DNA of 64,000 nucleotides. Origin: Frigoribacterium sp. SL97 (GTDB lineage: Bacteria; Actinomycetota; Actinomycetes; Actinomycetales; Microbacteriaceae). How positions within the stretch are numbered: position 1 is the first letter of the stretch; each line of letters opens with the position of its first letter. Positions 1 to 7,170 of this stretch are shown here, piece by piece. A program made the position numbers and the translations under genes. The stretch spans positions 806,001 to 870,000 of the forward strand of contig NZ_CP113062.1 in assembly GCF_026625765.1 (NCBI RefSeq), given 5' to 3'. The notes beneath the pieces were generated by a model that did not search any database, was not told the origin of the DNA, and saw nothing but the letters and a program-made list of their open reading frames with translations.

Positions 1-2
1 CC

Positions 3-167
3 CCCGTGGACGACGCCTCCCAGGGGCCGCTCATCGGCGGCCTCGCTAGCATGACGGGGTCCGCACCGGACGGTGCGGGCCCTTTCGTGTCCCGGGACGC
101 GACCGTCACGGGTGTGACCGGCCGCTCCGACGGCACGACCGACGCACCGCTCGCGAAAGGCAGCTGA
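3..167 (+). CDS. C-terminal end of an upstream gene (partial)
   Basis: This frame is open from the window edge to a TGA that overlaps the next ATG by one base (TGATG), so it would be translationally coupled to the DUF4190 gene. Of its 54 codons about 87% end in G or C, the signature of real genes here. The visible tail is Gly/Ser/Thr-rich and matches no family I recognise. A hairpin with an 11-bp stem (57-82) followed by TTT lies inside it. The alternative reading is that an upstream gene ends at TAG 47-49 or TGA 52-54 and the hairpin is its terminator. Confidence 0.45.
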   Translation, partial: PVDDASQGPLIGGLASMTGSAPDGAGPFVSRDATVTGVTGRSDGTTDAPLAKGS

Positions 168-1201
168 TGGCCACCGACGACACCACCCCCGAGAAGCCGT
201 CCTCGGCGCCGACCGCGCCCTCGGCTCCGACGCCGCCCGCGGCACCCACCGCGCCCCCGATGCGCCCGACCGAGGGGGGCGACGCGGCCACCGCCTCACC
301 GCCGCTGCCTCCCACCGCCTTCCCGGGAGCCGCGTCGCAGCAGCCGTCGTCCCAGCCGCCCGCGTCGTCGCCCTACGCCGGGGCCGGCGTGCCGCCGACG
401 GGGTCGGCGCCGTACGGGGCACCCCAGGGCGCCCCGGCGCCGCAGTCCCGTCCGGGTCAGGTCCCGCCGGGTGCTCCTCAGCCGCCCCGGCCGCCCTACG
501 GCCAGCCGGGTGCACAGCCGCCGGCGGGGTACGGGCAGCAGGGCTACGGGCAGCAGGCGCAGAACCGGCCGCAGGGCTACGGGCAGCAGCCCGGGTACGG
601 CCAGCAGCCGGGTCATGGCCAGCAGCCTGAGTACGGCCAGCAGTCTCAGGGTCAGCGACCTGGCTACGGGCAGCCACAGGGGCAGCCCTCGGGCCAAGGC
701 CAGCCTGAGGGCTACGGCCAACACCCCCAGGGGCAGCAGCCCTCCGGGCAGTCCGGTGCGCCGTACGGTCAGCAGTCGTTCGGCCAGCAGGGTCAGCCCG
801 TCGGACAGTACGGTCAGCAGCCCTACGGCCAGCAGCCGTATGGCCAGCAGGGCCAGCCCGGCGGAGCGTACGGCCAGCAGGCCTACGGCTCGCCCTACCC
901 GCCGTACGCCTCGGCCGGCGCCGCACAGCCCCCGCGCCTCCTCAGCCTCCTGGCGATGATCGGCTCGATCGCCGGTCTCGTGCTCGCGCCCGTCACCTTC
1001 GGGCTCTCGATCGTGGCGTCCATCGCGGGCATCGTGCTCGGGCACCTGGGCATGTCGCGTGAGCGTCCCGCGAGGGGGTTCTGGCTCACCGGGCTCATCG
1101 TCGGCTACGCCGGCGTCGTGCTCATCGTGATCGGCTGGATCGCCTTCGGCCTCTTCATCGCCGGCTTCTCGTCGGGTTCCGACTACTACGGCGGGTACTG
1201 A
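167..1201 (+). CDS. DUF4190 membrane protein with long Pro/Gln/Gly-rich N-terminus
   Basis: The 344-aa protein has two parts. Residues 1 to about 250 are low complexity: first Pro/Ala-rich, then many imperfect YGQQ-type repeats (about residues 120-245), predicted disordered and cytoplasmic. Residues 256-335 form a DUF4190 module: two hydrophobic helices separated by a short loop containing GHLGMSRE. DUF4190 proteins are small actinobacterial membrane proteins of unknown function, and the repeats may act as a protein-interaction tail. A GAAAGG ribosome-binding site lies six bases before the ATG. The repeats are encoded by near-identical codons, so length variation between strains is likely. 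Confidence 0.85.
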   Translation: MATDDTTPEKPSSAPTAPSAPTPPAAPTAPPMRPTEGGDAATASPPLPPTAFPGAASQQPSSQPPASSPYAGAGVPPTGSAPYGAPQGAPAPQSRPGQVPPGAPQPPRPPYGQPGAQPPAGYGQQGYGQQAQNRPQGYGQQPGYGQQPGHGQQPEYGQQSQGQRPGYGQPQGQPSGQGQPEGYGQHPQGQQPSGQSGAPYGQQSFGQQGQPVGQYGQQPYGQQPYGQQGQPGGAYGQQAYGSPYPPYASAGAAQPPRLLSLLAMIGSIAGLVLAPVTFGLSIVASIAGIVLGHLGMSRERPARGFWLTGLIVGYAGVVLIVIGWIAFGLFIAGFSSGSDYYGGY

Positions 1202-1391
1202 CCCTCTCGACGGGACGTCGGGCGGCTTCCTCTGGGTGAGGCAGCCGCCCCTCACCCTTGCGCCCCTCCTCCCCGGGTGAACCCAGGGCGGAAAGCCGCC
1301 GCGGACGAGGTGTCCCGGGGCCGCGACGAGCTATCGTGTCCTGCCACCACCCGAACCGTTCCCCGGCACCCGAATGCGACACGGAGGACCG

Positions 1392-2510
1392 ATGTCCGCG
1401 CCTGCCCGCGACCACGCCGCCGTCGACCCTGCGTCGGCCCCGAACCGGGCCGACGTCCTCGGGGACGTCCTCGATCCGCGGCGCAACGCCTACAACCTGA
1501 TCCGCCTCGTCATGGCCTCCGCTGTCGTCATCTGGCACTCCGTCCCCCTCACCGGCCACGACATCGGTTTCGAGCCCGCCCGGCAGCTCGCGTCGCGCCT
1601 GCCGGTCGACGTGTTCTTCGCGATCTCGGGCTACCTCATCGTGATGTCGTGGTCGAGGACGCCGCAGGTCGTCGCATTCCTGCGGGCGCGCGTGCTCCGG
1701 ATCTTCCCGGCGTTCTGGGTGTGCCTCGTGCTCACCGCCGCCGTCTTCGCGCCGGTGTCGCTGCTCATCCGCGGTGTCCCCGTGCCGGACGGCTTCGTGG
1801 GCGACGCCGTCTCGTACGTCCTCCGCAACGGCCTCCTGCGCGTGTGGCAGTACGACATCGCGGGCACGCCCCTGGGCACGCCGGTCGAGGGGGCCTGGAA
1901 CGGATCCCTCTGGACCCTGGGCTGGGAGTTCGCCTGCTACCTCGGCGTCCTCCTGCTCGGCGTCGTGGGACTCCTGCGCTCGCGCTGGGCCCTCCCCTCC
2001 GCCTACGTCCTCTGCACGGTGGGCGTGGCGGCGAGCACCTACGGTGGCGTCCACAACTGGTACGTGACCAACGGGTCACGCTTCGGCATCGTCTTCGTCG
2101 CGGGGGCCCTCGTCTACCGCTGGCGGAACGCGATCCCGGTCCGGCCCTGGCTGCTCGTCCTGGCAGCCGTGCTCGTCTTGGCATCGTCGGCGCTCCCCGA
2201 CTACGGCCTGGTGGCTGCGCTCCCGCTCGCGTACCTCGCGCTCGGCGTCGGTGCGCTCGTCAAGCACCCGCGGGCGTCCATCCGCACCGACATCTCGTAC
2301 GGCACGTACATCTACGGTTTCCCGCTGCAGCAGCTGCTCGCGACGGCGGGCGCCGCAGCATGGGGCGTGCCCCTCTTCGCCCTGGTGTCGTTGGCGGCCA
2401 CCTTCGCGGTGGCCACCCTCAGCTGGCATCTCGTCGAACGGCCGACGATGAAGTTCAAGAGACGCAGGCGGGTCGTCGAGCCGACCGATCCCGTCGCGAC
2501 GGTCGCCTGA
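1392..2510 (+). CDS. acyltransferase-3 family membrane protein
   Basis: This is a polytopic membrane acyltransferase of the OafA/YrhL (acyltransferase-3) family. Such proteins move acyl groups, often acetyl, onto cell-envelope sugars or lipids at the membrane. The protein is 372 aa, typical for the stand-alone form without an extra SGNH domain. Visible features are an early TM with RLVMASAVVIWHS carrying the family's conserved Arg and His, VDVFFAISGYLI near residue 80, and SLWTLGWEF near residue 170, followed by a run of hydrophobic helices. GGAGG at 1383-1387 stands four bases before the ATG at 1392, so I prefer this start to the ATG at 1374. The acceptor cannot be predicted. Confidence 0.85.
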   Translation: MSAPARDHAAVDPASAPNRADVLGDVLDPRRNAYNLIRLVMASAVVIWHSVPLTGHDIGFEPARQLASRLPVDVFFAISGYLIVMSWSRTPQVVAFLRARVLRIFPAFWVCLVLTAAVFAPVSLLIRGVPVPDGFVGDAVSYVLRNGLLRVWQYDIAGTPLGTPVEGAWNGSLWTLGWEFACYLGVLLLGVVGLLRSRWALPSAYVLCTVGVAASTYGGVHNWYVTNGSRFGIVFVAGALVYRWRNAIPVRPWLLVLAAVLVLASSALPDYGLVAALPLAYLALGVGALVKHPRASIRTDISYGTYIYGFPLQQLLATAGAAAWGVPLFALVSLAATFAVATLSWHLVERPTMKFKRRRRVVEPTDPVATVA

Positions 2511-2540
2511 CCCGACGCCGCTCTCGCGTCCCGCCCGGCG

Positions 2541-3734
2541 TCAGACCAGGCGCTCGCAGAGCAGGGCCGTGTGCCGCCCGGCGACCCGGGTGAGGACGAG
2601 GGTCGCCGACCCGGTCCCCTGCAACGAGAGTCGCTTGCGGAACGTCGCGGGGTCGACGTCGACTCCGCGCTTCTTGATCTCGAGTCGCCCGATGCCCCGG
2701 GCCCGCAGCTCGCGCTTCAGCGTCCGCTCGTCGAGCGGGAACGTCTCGAGCACGCGGAATCCCTGCGCGAAGGGGGTGTCGACCCGCGCCTCCGTCGTCA
2801 ACCAGGCGATGTCGCGACTGATCATCCGGGCGTCGATCGAGCGGGCCAGGTCGCCGATGAGGCGTGCCCGGATCACCGCGCCGTCGGGTTCGTAGAGGTA
2901 CTCGCCGAGGTCGCCCGGGTCGACGTCGTCCGAGTCGGCGGCGGCCGTCAACTCCGACGCCCCGGAGGCGCTGATCACCAGGGCGGACCGGCCCACTCCC
3001 GGCCGCGCGAGCGGCCCGAACCACACGCCCACCTGGACCACGGCGCGGTCGACCGAGATCCACTGGCATTCGGCGTCCGTCGGCAGCAGCTCGCGGTCGA
3101 CGCCCGGACCGAGCTTGACCCCGGTGGGCAGGCGGTCGGCGAAGCCGAAGGCGACGTCGAGGCCGGGGGACCAGTCGGCCGGATCGGCGAGGCGCTTGGT
3201 GGCGGTGTGGCCGGACGTCCGTCGCGCCGGGTCGAGGAAGACCCCCTCGACGCCTGCGAGGTCGGTCGTGGCGGCGTCCCCCTGTTCGACCCGTGACGAC
3301 GGCCACGGCGCGAGGTTGTACGAGGCGACGGCCGCGGTCACCTCGTCGCGGTCGACGGCGAGCACGTCGAGGTCGAGTGCGGCGAAGGCCAGGGCGTCGC
3401 CCCCGATGCCGCAGCCCAGGTCGGCGACGCTGCCGATCCCCGCCGCGGCGTAGCGTCCGGTGTGGCGGGCGGCGACCGGGAGGCGCGTGGCCTGTTCGAG
3501 GCCCGCGTCGGTGAACAGCATGCGGCTCGCGAACTCGCCGAACTTGGCCACGGCCCGGCCGCGGAGCCGGGCCTGTGTGAGCACCGCCGACACGAGGGCG
3601 GGGGAATGGCCCTGCTTGCGCAACGCGGCCACCTTGCCGACGACGTCGTCACCGGAGGCGCCGCCCGCCGGCAGCGAGTCGAGCAGCCGCAGCCCCTCGG
3701 GCGAGAGGACTTCGAGCAGCTCGGAGGAATCCAT
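2541..3734 (-). CDS. class I SAM-dependent methyltransferase with THUMP-like C-terminal domain
   Basis: The 397-aa protein has a Rossmann methyltransferase core. The SAM-binding motif VADLGCGIGGDALAFA is followed by LAVDRD (acidic ribose ligand) and the motif VFLDPARR, which resembles the catalytic loop of RNA/DNA N-methyltransferases. The C-terminal part, ending with RGIGRLEIKKRGVDVDPATF, matches the THUMP-like domain that accompanies this actinobacterial family. The substrate is probably RNA, but that is inference. I use the ATG at 3734 (MDSSELLEV); an upstream ATG at 3773 would place coding sequence over the groES CIRCE element. It is convergent with the acyltransferase gene, with only 30 bp between the stops. 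Confidence 0.8.
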   Translation of the reverse strand: MDSSELLEVLSPEGLRLLDSLPAGGASGDDVVGKVAALRKQGHSPALVSAVLTQARLRGRAVAKFGEFASRMLFTDAGLEQATRLPVAARHTGRYAAAGIGSVADLGCGIGGDALAFAALDLDVLAVDRDEVTAAVASYNLAPWPSSRVEQGDAATTDLAGVEGVFLDPARRTSGHTATKRLADPADWSPGLDVAFGFADRLPTGVKLGPGVDRELLPTDAECQWISVDRAVVQVGVWFGPLARPGVGRSALVISASGASELTAAADSDDVDPGDLGEYLYEPDGAVIRARLIGDLARSIDARMISRDIAWLTTEARVDTPFAQGFRVLETFPLDERTLKRELRARGIGRLEIKKRGVDVDPATFRKRLSLQGTGSATLVLTRVAGRHTALLCERLV

Positions 3735-3766
3735 GTCGTCCAGTGTGACGCACGCGGGCAGACGCG

Positions 3767-3793
3767 TTGGCACTCGGATTGACCGAGTGCCAG
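3767..3793 (+). promoter_or_regulatory. CIRCE operator 1 (HrcA binding site) upstream of groES
   Basis: TTGGCACTC is followed by exactly nine bases and then GAGTGCCAG. This is the CIRCE layout (consensus TTAGCACTC-N9-GAGTGCTAA) with symmetric A-to-G and T-to-C changes. The nine-base spacer contains the start of the -35 hexamer, so HrcA bound here would block RNA polymerase. Confidence 0.9.
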
Positions 3794-3807
3794 TCTCGTC
3801 CTACAGT
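3779..3807 (+). promoter_or_regulatory. sigma-A promoter of groES
   Basis: A -35 hexamer TTGACC (3779-3784) and a -10 hexamer TACAGT (3802-3807) are separated by 17 bp. The -35 lies inside CIRCE 1 and the -10 lies five bases before CIRCE 2, so the promoter is bracketed by two repressor sites. Confidence 0.75.
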
Positions 3808-3811
3808 TGTT

Positions 3812-3838
3812 CTGGCACTCGCCCCCGGCAAGTGCCAG
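3812..3838 (+). promoter_or_regulatory. CIRCE operator 2 upstream of groES
   Basis: CTGGCACTC is followed by nine bases and then AAGTGCCAG. One base departs from perfect symmetry. The site covers the expected transcription start and early leader of groES, 41 bp before the start codon. With operator 1 it forms a tandem CIRCE pair whose centres are 45 bp apart. Confidence 0.85.
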
Positions 3839-3878
3839 CCCCCATGTTTTCGTAGCACCGAGAAAGAAGAGGTCACCC

Positions 3879-4175
3879 GTGTCGGTCAGCATCAAGCCGC
3901 TCGAAGATCGCATCGTCATTCGTCAGGTCGAAGCCGAGCAGACCACTGCTTCGGGTCTCGTGATCCCCGACACCGCCAAGGAGAAGCCCCAAGAGGGTGA
4001 AGTGGTGGCGGTCGGCCCGGGCCGCATCGACGACAACGGCAACCGCGTGCCGCTCGACGTCGCCACCGGCGACAAGGTCATCTACAGCAAGTACGGCGGA
4101 ACCGAGGTGAAGTACGGCGGAGAAGACCTCCTCGTCCTCTCGGCTCGCGACGTCCTGGCGGTCATCGTCCGCTAG
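3879..4175 (+). CDS. groES: co-chaperonin GroES (Hsp10)
   Basis: The 98-aa protein is the expected length for GroES. It starts at a GTG with SVSIKPLEDRIVIRQVEAEQ and carries the mobile-loop region TTASGLVIPDTAKEKPQEGEV and the conserved VAVGPGR and GDKVIYSKYGGTEV segments. GroES caps the GroEL chaperonin ring during protein folding in the cytoplasm. No groEL follows; the gene is closed off by a strong terminator, so groEL must be elsewhere, as for some actinobacterial groEL copies. Two CIRCE elements point to HrcA control and heat induction. A longer reading from ATG 3807 would begin inside the operator region and is rejected. Confidence 0.97.
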   Translation: MSVSIKPLEDRIVIRQVEAEQTTASGLVIPDTAKEKPQEGEVVAVGPGRIDDNGNRVPLDVATGDKVIYSKYGGTEVKYGGEDLLVLSARDVLAVIVR

Positions 4176-4223
4176 CACCCCGGCACGGTTCCGGCCGTGC
4201 TCCGCGACCCCGGTCGCCGTCCC

Positions 4224-4251
4224 GAAGGCCCCTGCTCCGGCAGGGGCCTTC
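4224..4251 (+). terminator. rho-independent-type terminator after groES
   Basis: There is a perfect 12-bp stem (GAAGGCCCCTGC pairing with its complement) with a TCCG loop, 49 bp after the groES stop. No long T run follows, as is usual in high-G+C actinobacteria. Confidence 0.85.
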
Positions 4252-4371
4252 GCCGTGTCGGCACCGTGTCGGCCGACGAGGGTCCGTCCCCAGGCGTCGT
4301 CGTCCGTCGATCGATCCACGGTGGCAGGAGTGGCCGTTCCGGCGGCGGGCGCAGCCACCTAGAGTCGCCTG

Positions 4372-5352
4372 GTGACCTCGACCCGCGCCTCCTCGTCCCC
4401 CTCCGCCCCGACCTCGGGGCTCGGCGTCGACGGGGCCGGCGGGGCGGGCCTCGCCTACGCCCTGGGGGCCTACGGGCTCTGGGGCGTCCTGCCGGTGTAC
4501 TTCCTGCTGCTGGCCCCGGCCGGCCCGTTCGAGATCGTCGCCTGGCGGGTGCTCTTCTCGCTCGTCTTCTGCGCGGTGCTGCTCGTCGTGACGGGGGCGC
4601 TGCGCTCGTTCCTGGCCCTGCTGCGACAGCCGCGCCTGGTGGCCACCATGGGGGTGGCCGGCGCGTTCATCGTCGTCAACTGGACGGTCTTCATCTCGGC
4701 GACGCTCAGCGGGCACGTGGTCGAGGCGGCGCTCGGGTACTTCATCAACCCGATCGTCACCGTCCTGCTCGGCGTGGTCGTGCTGCGCGAGCGTCTCCGC
4801 ACGACCCAGTGGGTGGCCGTCGGGCTGAGCGCCGTCGCCGTCCTCGTGATCGCCGTCGGGGCGGGCCGGCCGCCGTTCATCTCGCTCGTCCTCGCGTTCT
4901 CGTTCGGGCTCTACGGCCTGGTCAAGAAGCAGGTCGGCGGTCGGGTCGACGCGGTCGGCGGGCTCACGCTCGAGACGCTCTGGATCGCACCCTTCGCGGC
5001 CGTCACCCTGATCGTGCTGCACGTGACGGGCCTCGGCGGCGGCGTCGTGCTCGGCACCGTGAGCGTCGGGCACACCCTCGCCACGATCGGCACGGGCGTG
5101 ATCACGGCCGTGCCCCTGTTGCTCTTCGCCTCGGCGACGCGTCGGTTGCCCCTGACGACCGTGGGGTTGACCCAGTACGTCGCTCCCGTGCTGCAGTTCG
5201 TCGTGGGGGTCGTCGTGCTCGGCGAGCACATGTCGACCGCGCGGTGGGTCGGCTTCGCCATCGTCTGGGTCGCATCCATCGTGCTGACCGTCGACATGGT
5301 CCGTGCGGGGCGACGATCACGCCGGCCCCTCGCCGTGGCCCCGACCGCCTAG
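4372..5352 (+). CDS. rarD: RarD/EamA-family (DMT) permease
   Basis: The 326-aa polytopic protein has about ten TM helices arranged as two EamA repeats. RarD hallmarks are visible: AYALGAYGLWGVLPVYFLLL, then EIVAWRVLFSLVFC, NWTVFISATLSGHVVEAALGYFINP in pieces, and GLTQYVAPVLQF near the end. RarD proteins are drug/metabolite-transporter superfamily exporters of uncertain substrate; the name refers to a chloramphenicol-sensitivity phenotype of the family. The N-terminal 20 residues are Ser/Thr/Ala-rich and include TRASS, encoded by a copy of the dispersed motif. A -10-like TAGAGT (4360-4365) ends six bases before the GTG and no Shine-Dalgarno is visible, so a leaderless mRNA is likely. Confidence 0.88.
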   Translation: MTSTRASSSPSAPTSGLGVDGAGGAGLAYALGAYGLWGVLPVYFLLLAPAGPFEIVAWRVLFSLVFCAVLLVVTGALRSFLALLRQPRLVATMGVAGAFIVVNWTVFISATLSGHVVEAALGYFINPIVTVLLGVVVLRERLRTTQWVAVGLSAVAVLVIAVGAGRPPFISLVLAFSFGLYGLVKKQVGGRVDAVGGLTLETLWIAPFAAVTLIVLHVTGLGGGVVLGTVSVGHTLATIGTGVITAVPLLLFASATRRLPLTTVGLTQYVAPVLQFVVGVVVLGEHMSTARWVGFAIVWVASIVLTVDMVRAGRRSRRPLAVAPTA

Positions 5353-5391
5353 AAGCGACCATCCCTCGCAAAGTCACGAATGGCTAACGAA

Positions 5392-5406
5392 ACGTCACTT
5401 TGACGT
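5392..5406 (+). promoter_or_regulatory. perfect inverted repeat, candidate operator for the binding-protein gene
   Basis: ACGTCA, three bases, then TGACGT forms a perfect short palindrome inside the 162-bp spacer before the 5515 gene. A TTGACG hexamer overlaps its right arm. No convincing -10 sits at 17 bp, although TAGTTT (5437-5442) lies further downstream. A regulator site is plausible but unproven. Confidence 0.4.
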
Positions 5407-5514
5407 CGAGAACACACGCCAGAAACATTCGACCCCTAGTTTCGGACCAATCGCGGCAGGTTCGACCGCCACCGGTCGGGCTGCACTGCCGCTGTCCACG
5501 AAAGGGTTCCACGG

Positions 5515-6837
5515 ATGATCCGATCCAGCACCGCCCTCCGAGCACTGGCTCTCGCCGGCGCAGCCTCCGTGCTGCTCGCTGCCTGTTCGACGGCATCTCC
5601 CTCTGACGACGCCTCGTCGTCGTCGTCGGCCAAGGCCGATCCCGCCGCCAAGTGCGAGGTCGGGACGCCCAGCACCGATCCCTTCGCGATCGGCACCATG
5701 CTGCCGCTGACCGGAACCCTGGCCTACCTCGGCCCGCCCGCCATCGCGGGCGCCAACCTGGCCATCAGCGACATCAACGCCGCCGGCGGCGTGCTCGACC
5801 AGCCGGCCGAGATCTCGACCAGCACCGACTCGGGCGACAGCAACGACATGACCGTGTCGAGCAACGCCGCGACGCAGCTGATCGACGCCAAGGTGCCCGT
5901 CGTGCTCGGTGCCGAGTCGTCGAGCGTCACGCTCAACGTGGTCGACCAGCTCACCAGCAACTGCATCATCGAGATCTCGCCCGCCAACACGGCGAGCTCG
6001 CTCAGCGGCTACTCGTCCTACTACTACCGCACCGCTCCGCCGGACTCGGTGCAGGGCTCGGCGCTCGGCCAGCAGATCACGGCCGACGGCAACGCCAACG
6101 TCGCGTTCCTCGTCTTCAACGACACCTACGGCACGGGTCTGCGCGACTCGACGCAGAAGTCGATCGAGAGCTCGGGCGGCACCGTCGTGTACGGCGGCAC
6201 CGGCAAGGGCGAAGAGTTCCCTCCCGGTCAGACCACCTTCTCGTCCGAGGTGTCGGCGGCCATCGCCGCCGAGCCCGACGCGATCGTCATCCTGGCCTTC
6301 GACGAGACCAAGTCGATCGTGCCCGAGCTGAAGAGCCAGGGCTGGGACATGAGCAAGGTCTACATGTCCGACGGCAACACGGCCGACTACAGCGCCGACT
6401 TCGAGCCCGGCACCCTCGCGGGCGCCAAGGGCACGATCCCCGGTGCCGACGCGAGCGCCGACTTCAAGTCGAAGCTCGTGGCCGGCTACAAGGCGAGCGA
6501 GGGCGGCGACCTGGCCGACTTCTCGTACGCGGCCGAGTCGTACGACGCCGTCATCCTGACCGCTCTCGCGGCACAGGCCGGTGGCGGCACCGACGCCGGG
6601 ACGATCCAGGCCAACATGGCCGCGGTCTCCGGAGCGGACGGCGGCACCGAGTGCACGACGTACGCGGACTGCAAGACCGCGCTCGACGCCGGTGACGACA
6701 TCCACTACACCGGCCCCTCGGGCATCGGAGCGTTCAACGACAACAACGACCCGTCGTCCGCCTCGATCGGCGTCTACACGTTCGACGACGACAACAAGCC
6801 CGTCTACCAGACCGGCATCGAGGGCAAGGTCGAATAA
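5515..6837 (+). CDS. branched-chain amino-acid-type ABC transporter substrate-binding lipoprotein
   Basis: The 440-aa exported lipoprotein has a signal peptide ending in the lipobox LAAC at Cys24, then a Ser/Asp/Ala linker. The Leu/Ile/Val-type periplasmic-binding fold follows, beginning with the family's typical IGTMLPLTGTLAYLGPPAIAGANLAI. VPVVLGAESSSVT and AFLVFNDTYG are further hallmarks. It captures the solute outside the membrane and delivers it to LivHM. GAAAGGG precedes the ATG. The cognate permease and ATPase genes lie on the opposite strand just downstream, so the two transcription units converge. The substrate could be branched-chain amino acids, another amino acid or urea-like compounds; the sequence does not decide. 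Confidence 0.9.
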   Translation: MIRSSTALRALALAGAASVLLAACSTASPSDDASSSSSAKADPAAKCEVGTPSTDPFAIGTMLPLTGTLAYLGPPAIAGANLAISDINAAGGVLDQPAEISTSTDSGDSNDMTVSSNAATQLIDAKVPVVLGAESSSVTLNVVDQLTSNCIIEISPANTASSLSGYSSYYYRTAPPDSVQGSALGQQITADGNANVAFLVFNDTYGTGLRDSTQKSIESSGGTVVYGGTGKGEEFPPGQTTFSSEVSAAIAAEPDAIVILAFDETKSIVPELKSQGWDMSKVYMSDGNTADYSADFEPGTLAGAKGTIPGADASADFKSKLVAGYKASEGGDLADFSYAAESYDAVILTALAAQAGGGTDAGTIQANMAAVSGADGGTECTTYADCKTALDAGDDIHYTGPSGIGAFNDNNDPSSASIGVYTFDDDNKPVYQTGIEGKVE

Positions 6838-6856
6838 CGGCACCTCGCACCACCCG

Positions 6857-6886
6857 GGGCCCGGCACGAGTCATCGTGCCGGGCCC
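6857..6886 (+). terminator. terminator after the binding-protein gene
   Basis: A perfect 13-bp G+C-rich stem (GGGCCCGGCACGA and its complement) with a GTCA loop lies 20 bp after the stop codon, followed by TTCG. Confidence 0.85.
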
Positions 6887-6971
6887 TTCGGCGTGCCGAG
6901 GAGGTGACGTGTCGGGTCTCGGCCCCGGCCCCGGCCCAGCACCTGTCCGCTCCGCCCCACACCTCGTCACA

Positions 6972-7025
6972 CCGCGTTTCGTGCACCGCACCGCGTCGAG
7001 ACGGGGTGCGCTGCACGAAACGCGG
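6972..7025. repeat. long interrupted palindrome between convergent liv units
   Basis: A perfect 14-bp arm (CCGCGTTTCGTGCA) pairs with its complement at 7012-7025. Inside it, CGCACC (6987-6992) pairs with GGTGCG (7005-7010), giving one extended hairpin. It lies between the terminators of the two converging units, so it may be a REP-like palindrome rather than a third terminator. Confidence 0.75.
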
Positions 7026-7042
7026 CGCGCAGCACCCGCGTC

Positions 7043-7081
7043 CCCGACGCCAGCGCCCGACGCCAGCGCCCGACGCCAGCG
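7043..7081. repeat. 13-bp tandem repeat, three copies
   Basis: CCCGACGCCAGCG is repeated three times exactly, head to tail, then degenerates into CCCGGCGCC. It is noncoding and lies between the long palindrome and the livF terminator. Confidence 0.85.
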
Positions 7082-7116
7082 CCCGGCGCCCGGCCCCCGG
7101 CGCCGGACGCACGCAC

Positions 7117-7152
7117 GAGGCCCCGACCACGCCAGGGCGTGATCGGGGCCTC
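7117..7152 (-). terminator. terminator of the livHMGF unit
   Basis: A stem of 17 positions with one mismatch (GAGGCCCCGA...CACGCC with its complement) and a two-base loop lies 19 bp beyond the livF stop on the minus strand. Confidence 0.85.
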
Positions 7153-7170
7153 AAGGCGCCACCGGGGGCG

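Noticed and set aside
57..85. Terminator-like hairpin (11-bp stem with one wobble, then TTT)
   Set aside because: Not listed as a terminator because the frame 3-167 running through it has the G/C third-position pattern of a real gene and couples to the next start; termination remains possible.
540..890. Repeated CAGCAG/TACGGCCAG units as a possible DNA repeat or CRISPR-like array
   Set aside because: They are in-frame codons for YGQQ protein repeats with irregular spacing; no spacers or conserved direct repeats. No CRISPR array or cas gene is present in the window.
3735..3773. Upstream start (ATG 3773) for the methyltransferase
   Set aside because: It would add 13 residues over the groES CIRCE element; MDSSELLEV at 3734 is a natural start.
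4162..5229. Long open frames on the strand opposite known genes (for example 4162-5229, 9091-11559, 32643-36089, 55793-59053)
   Set aside because: They lie antisense to clear genes, read as Arg/Ala/Gly-rich sequence without domains, and exist because stop codons are rare at this G+C content.
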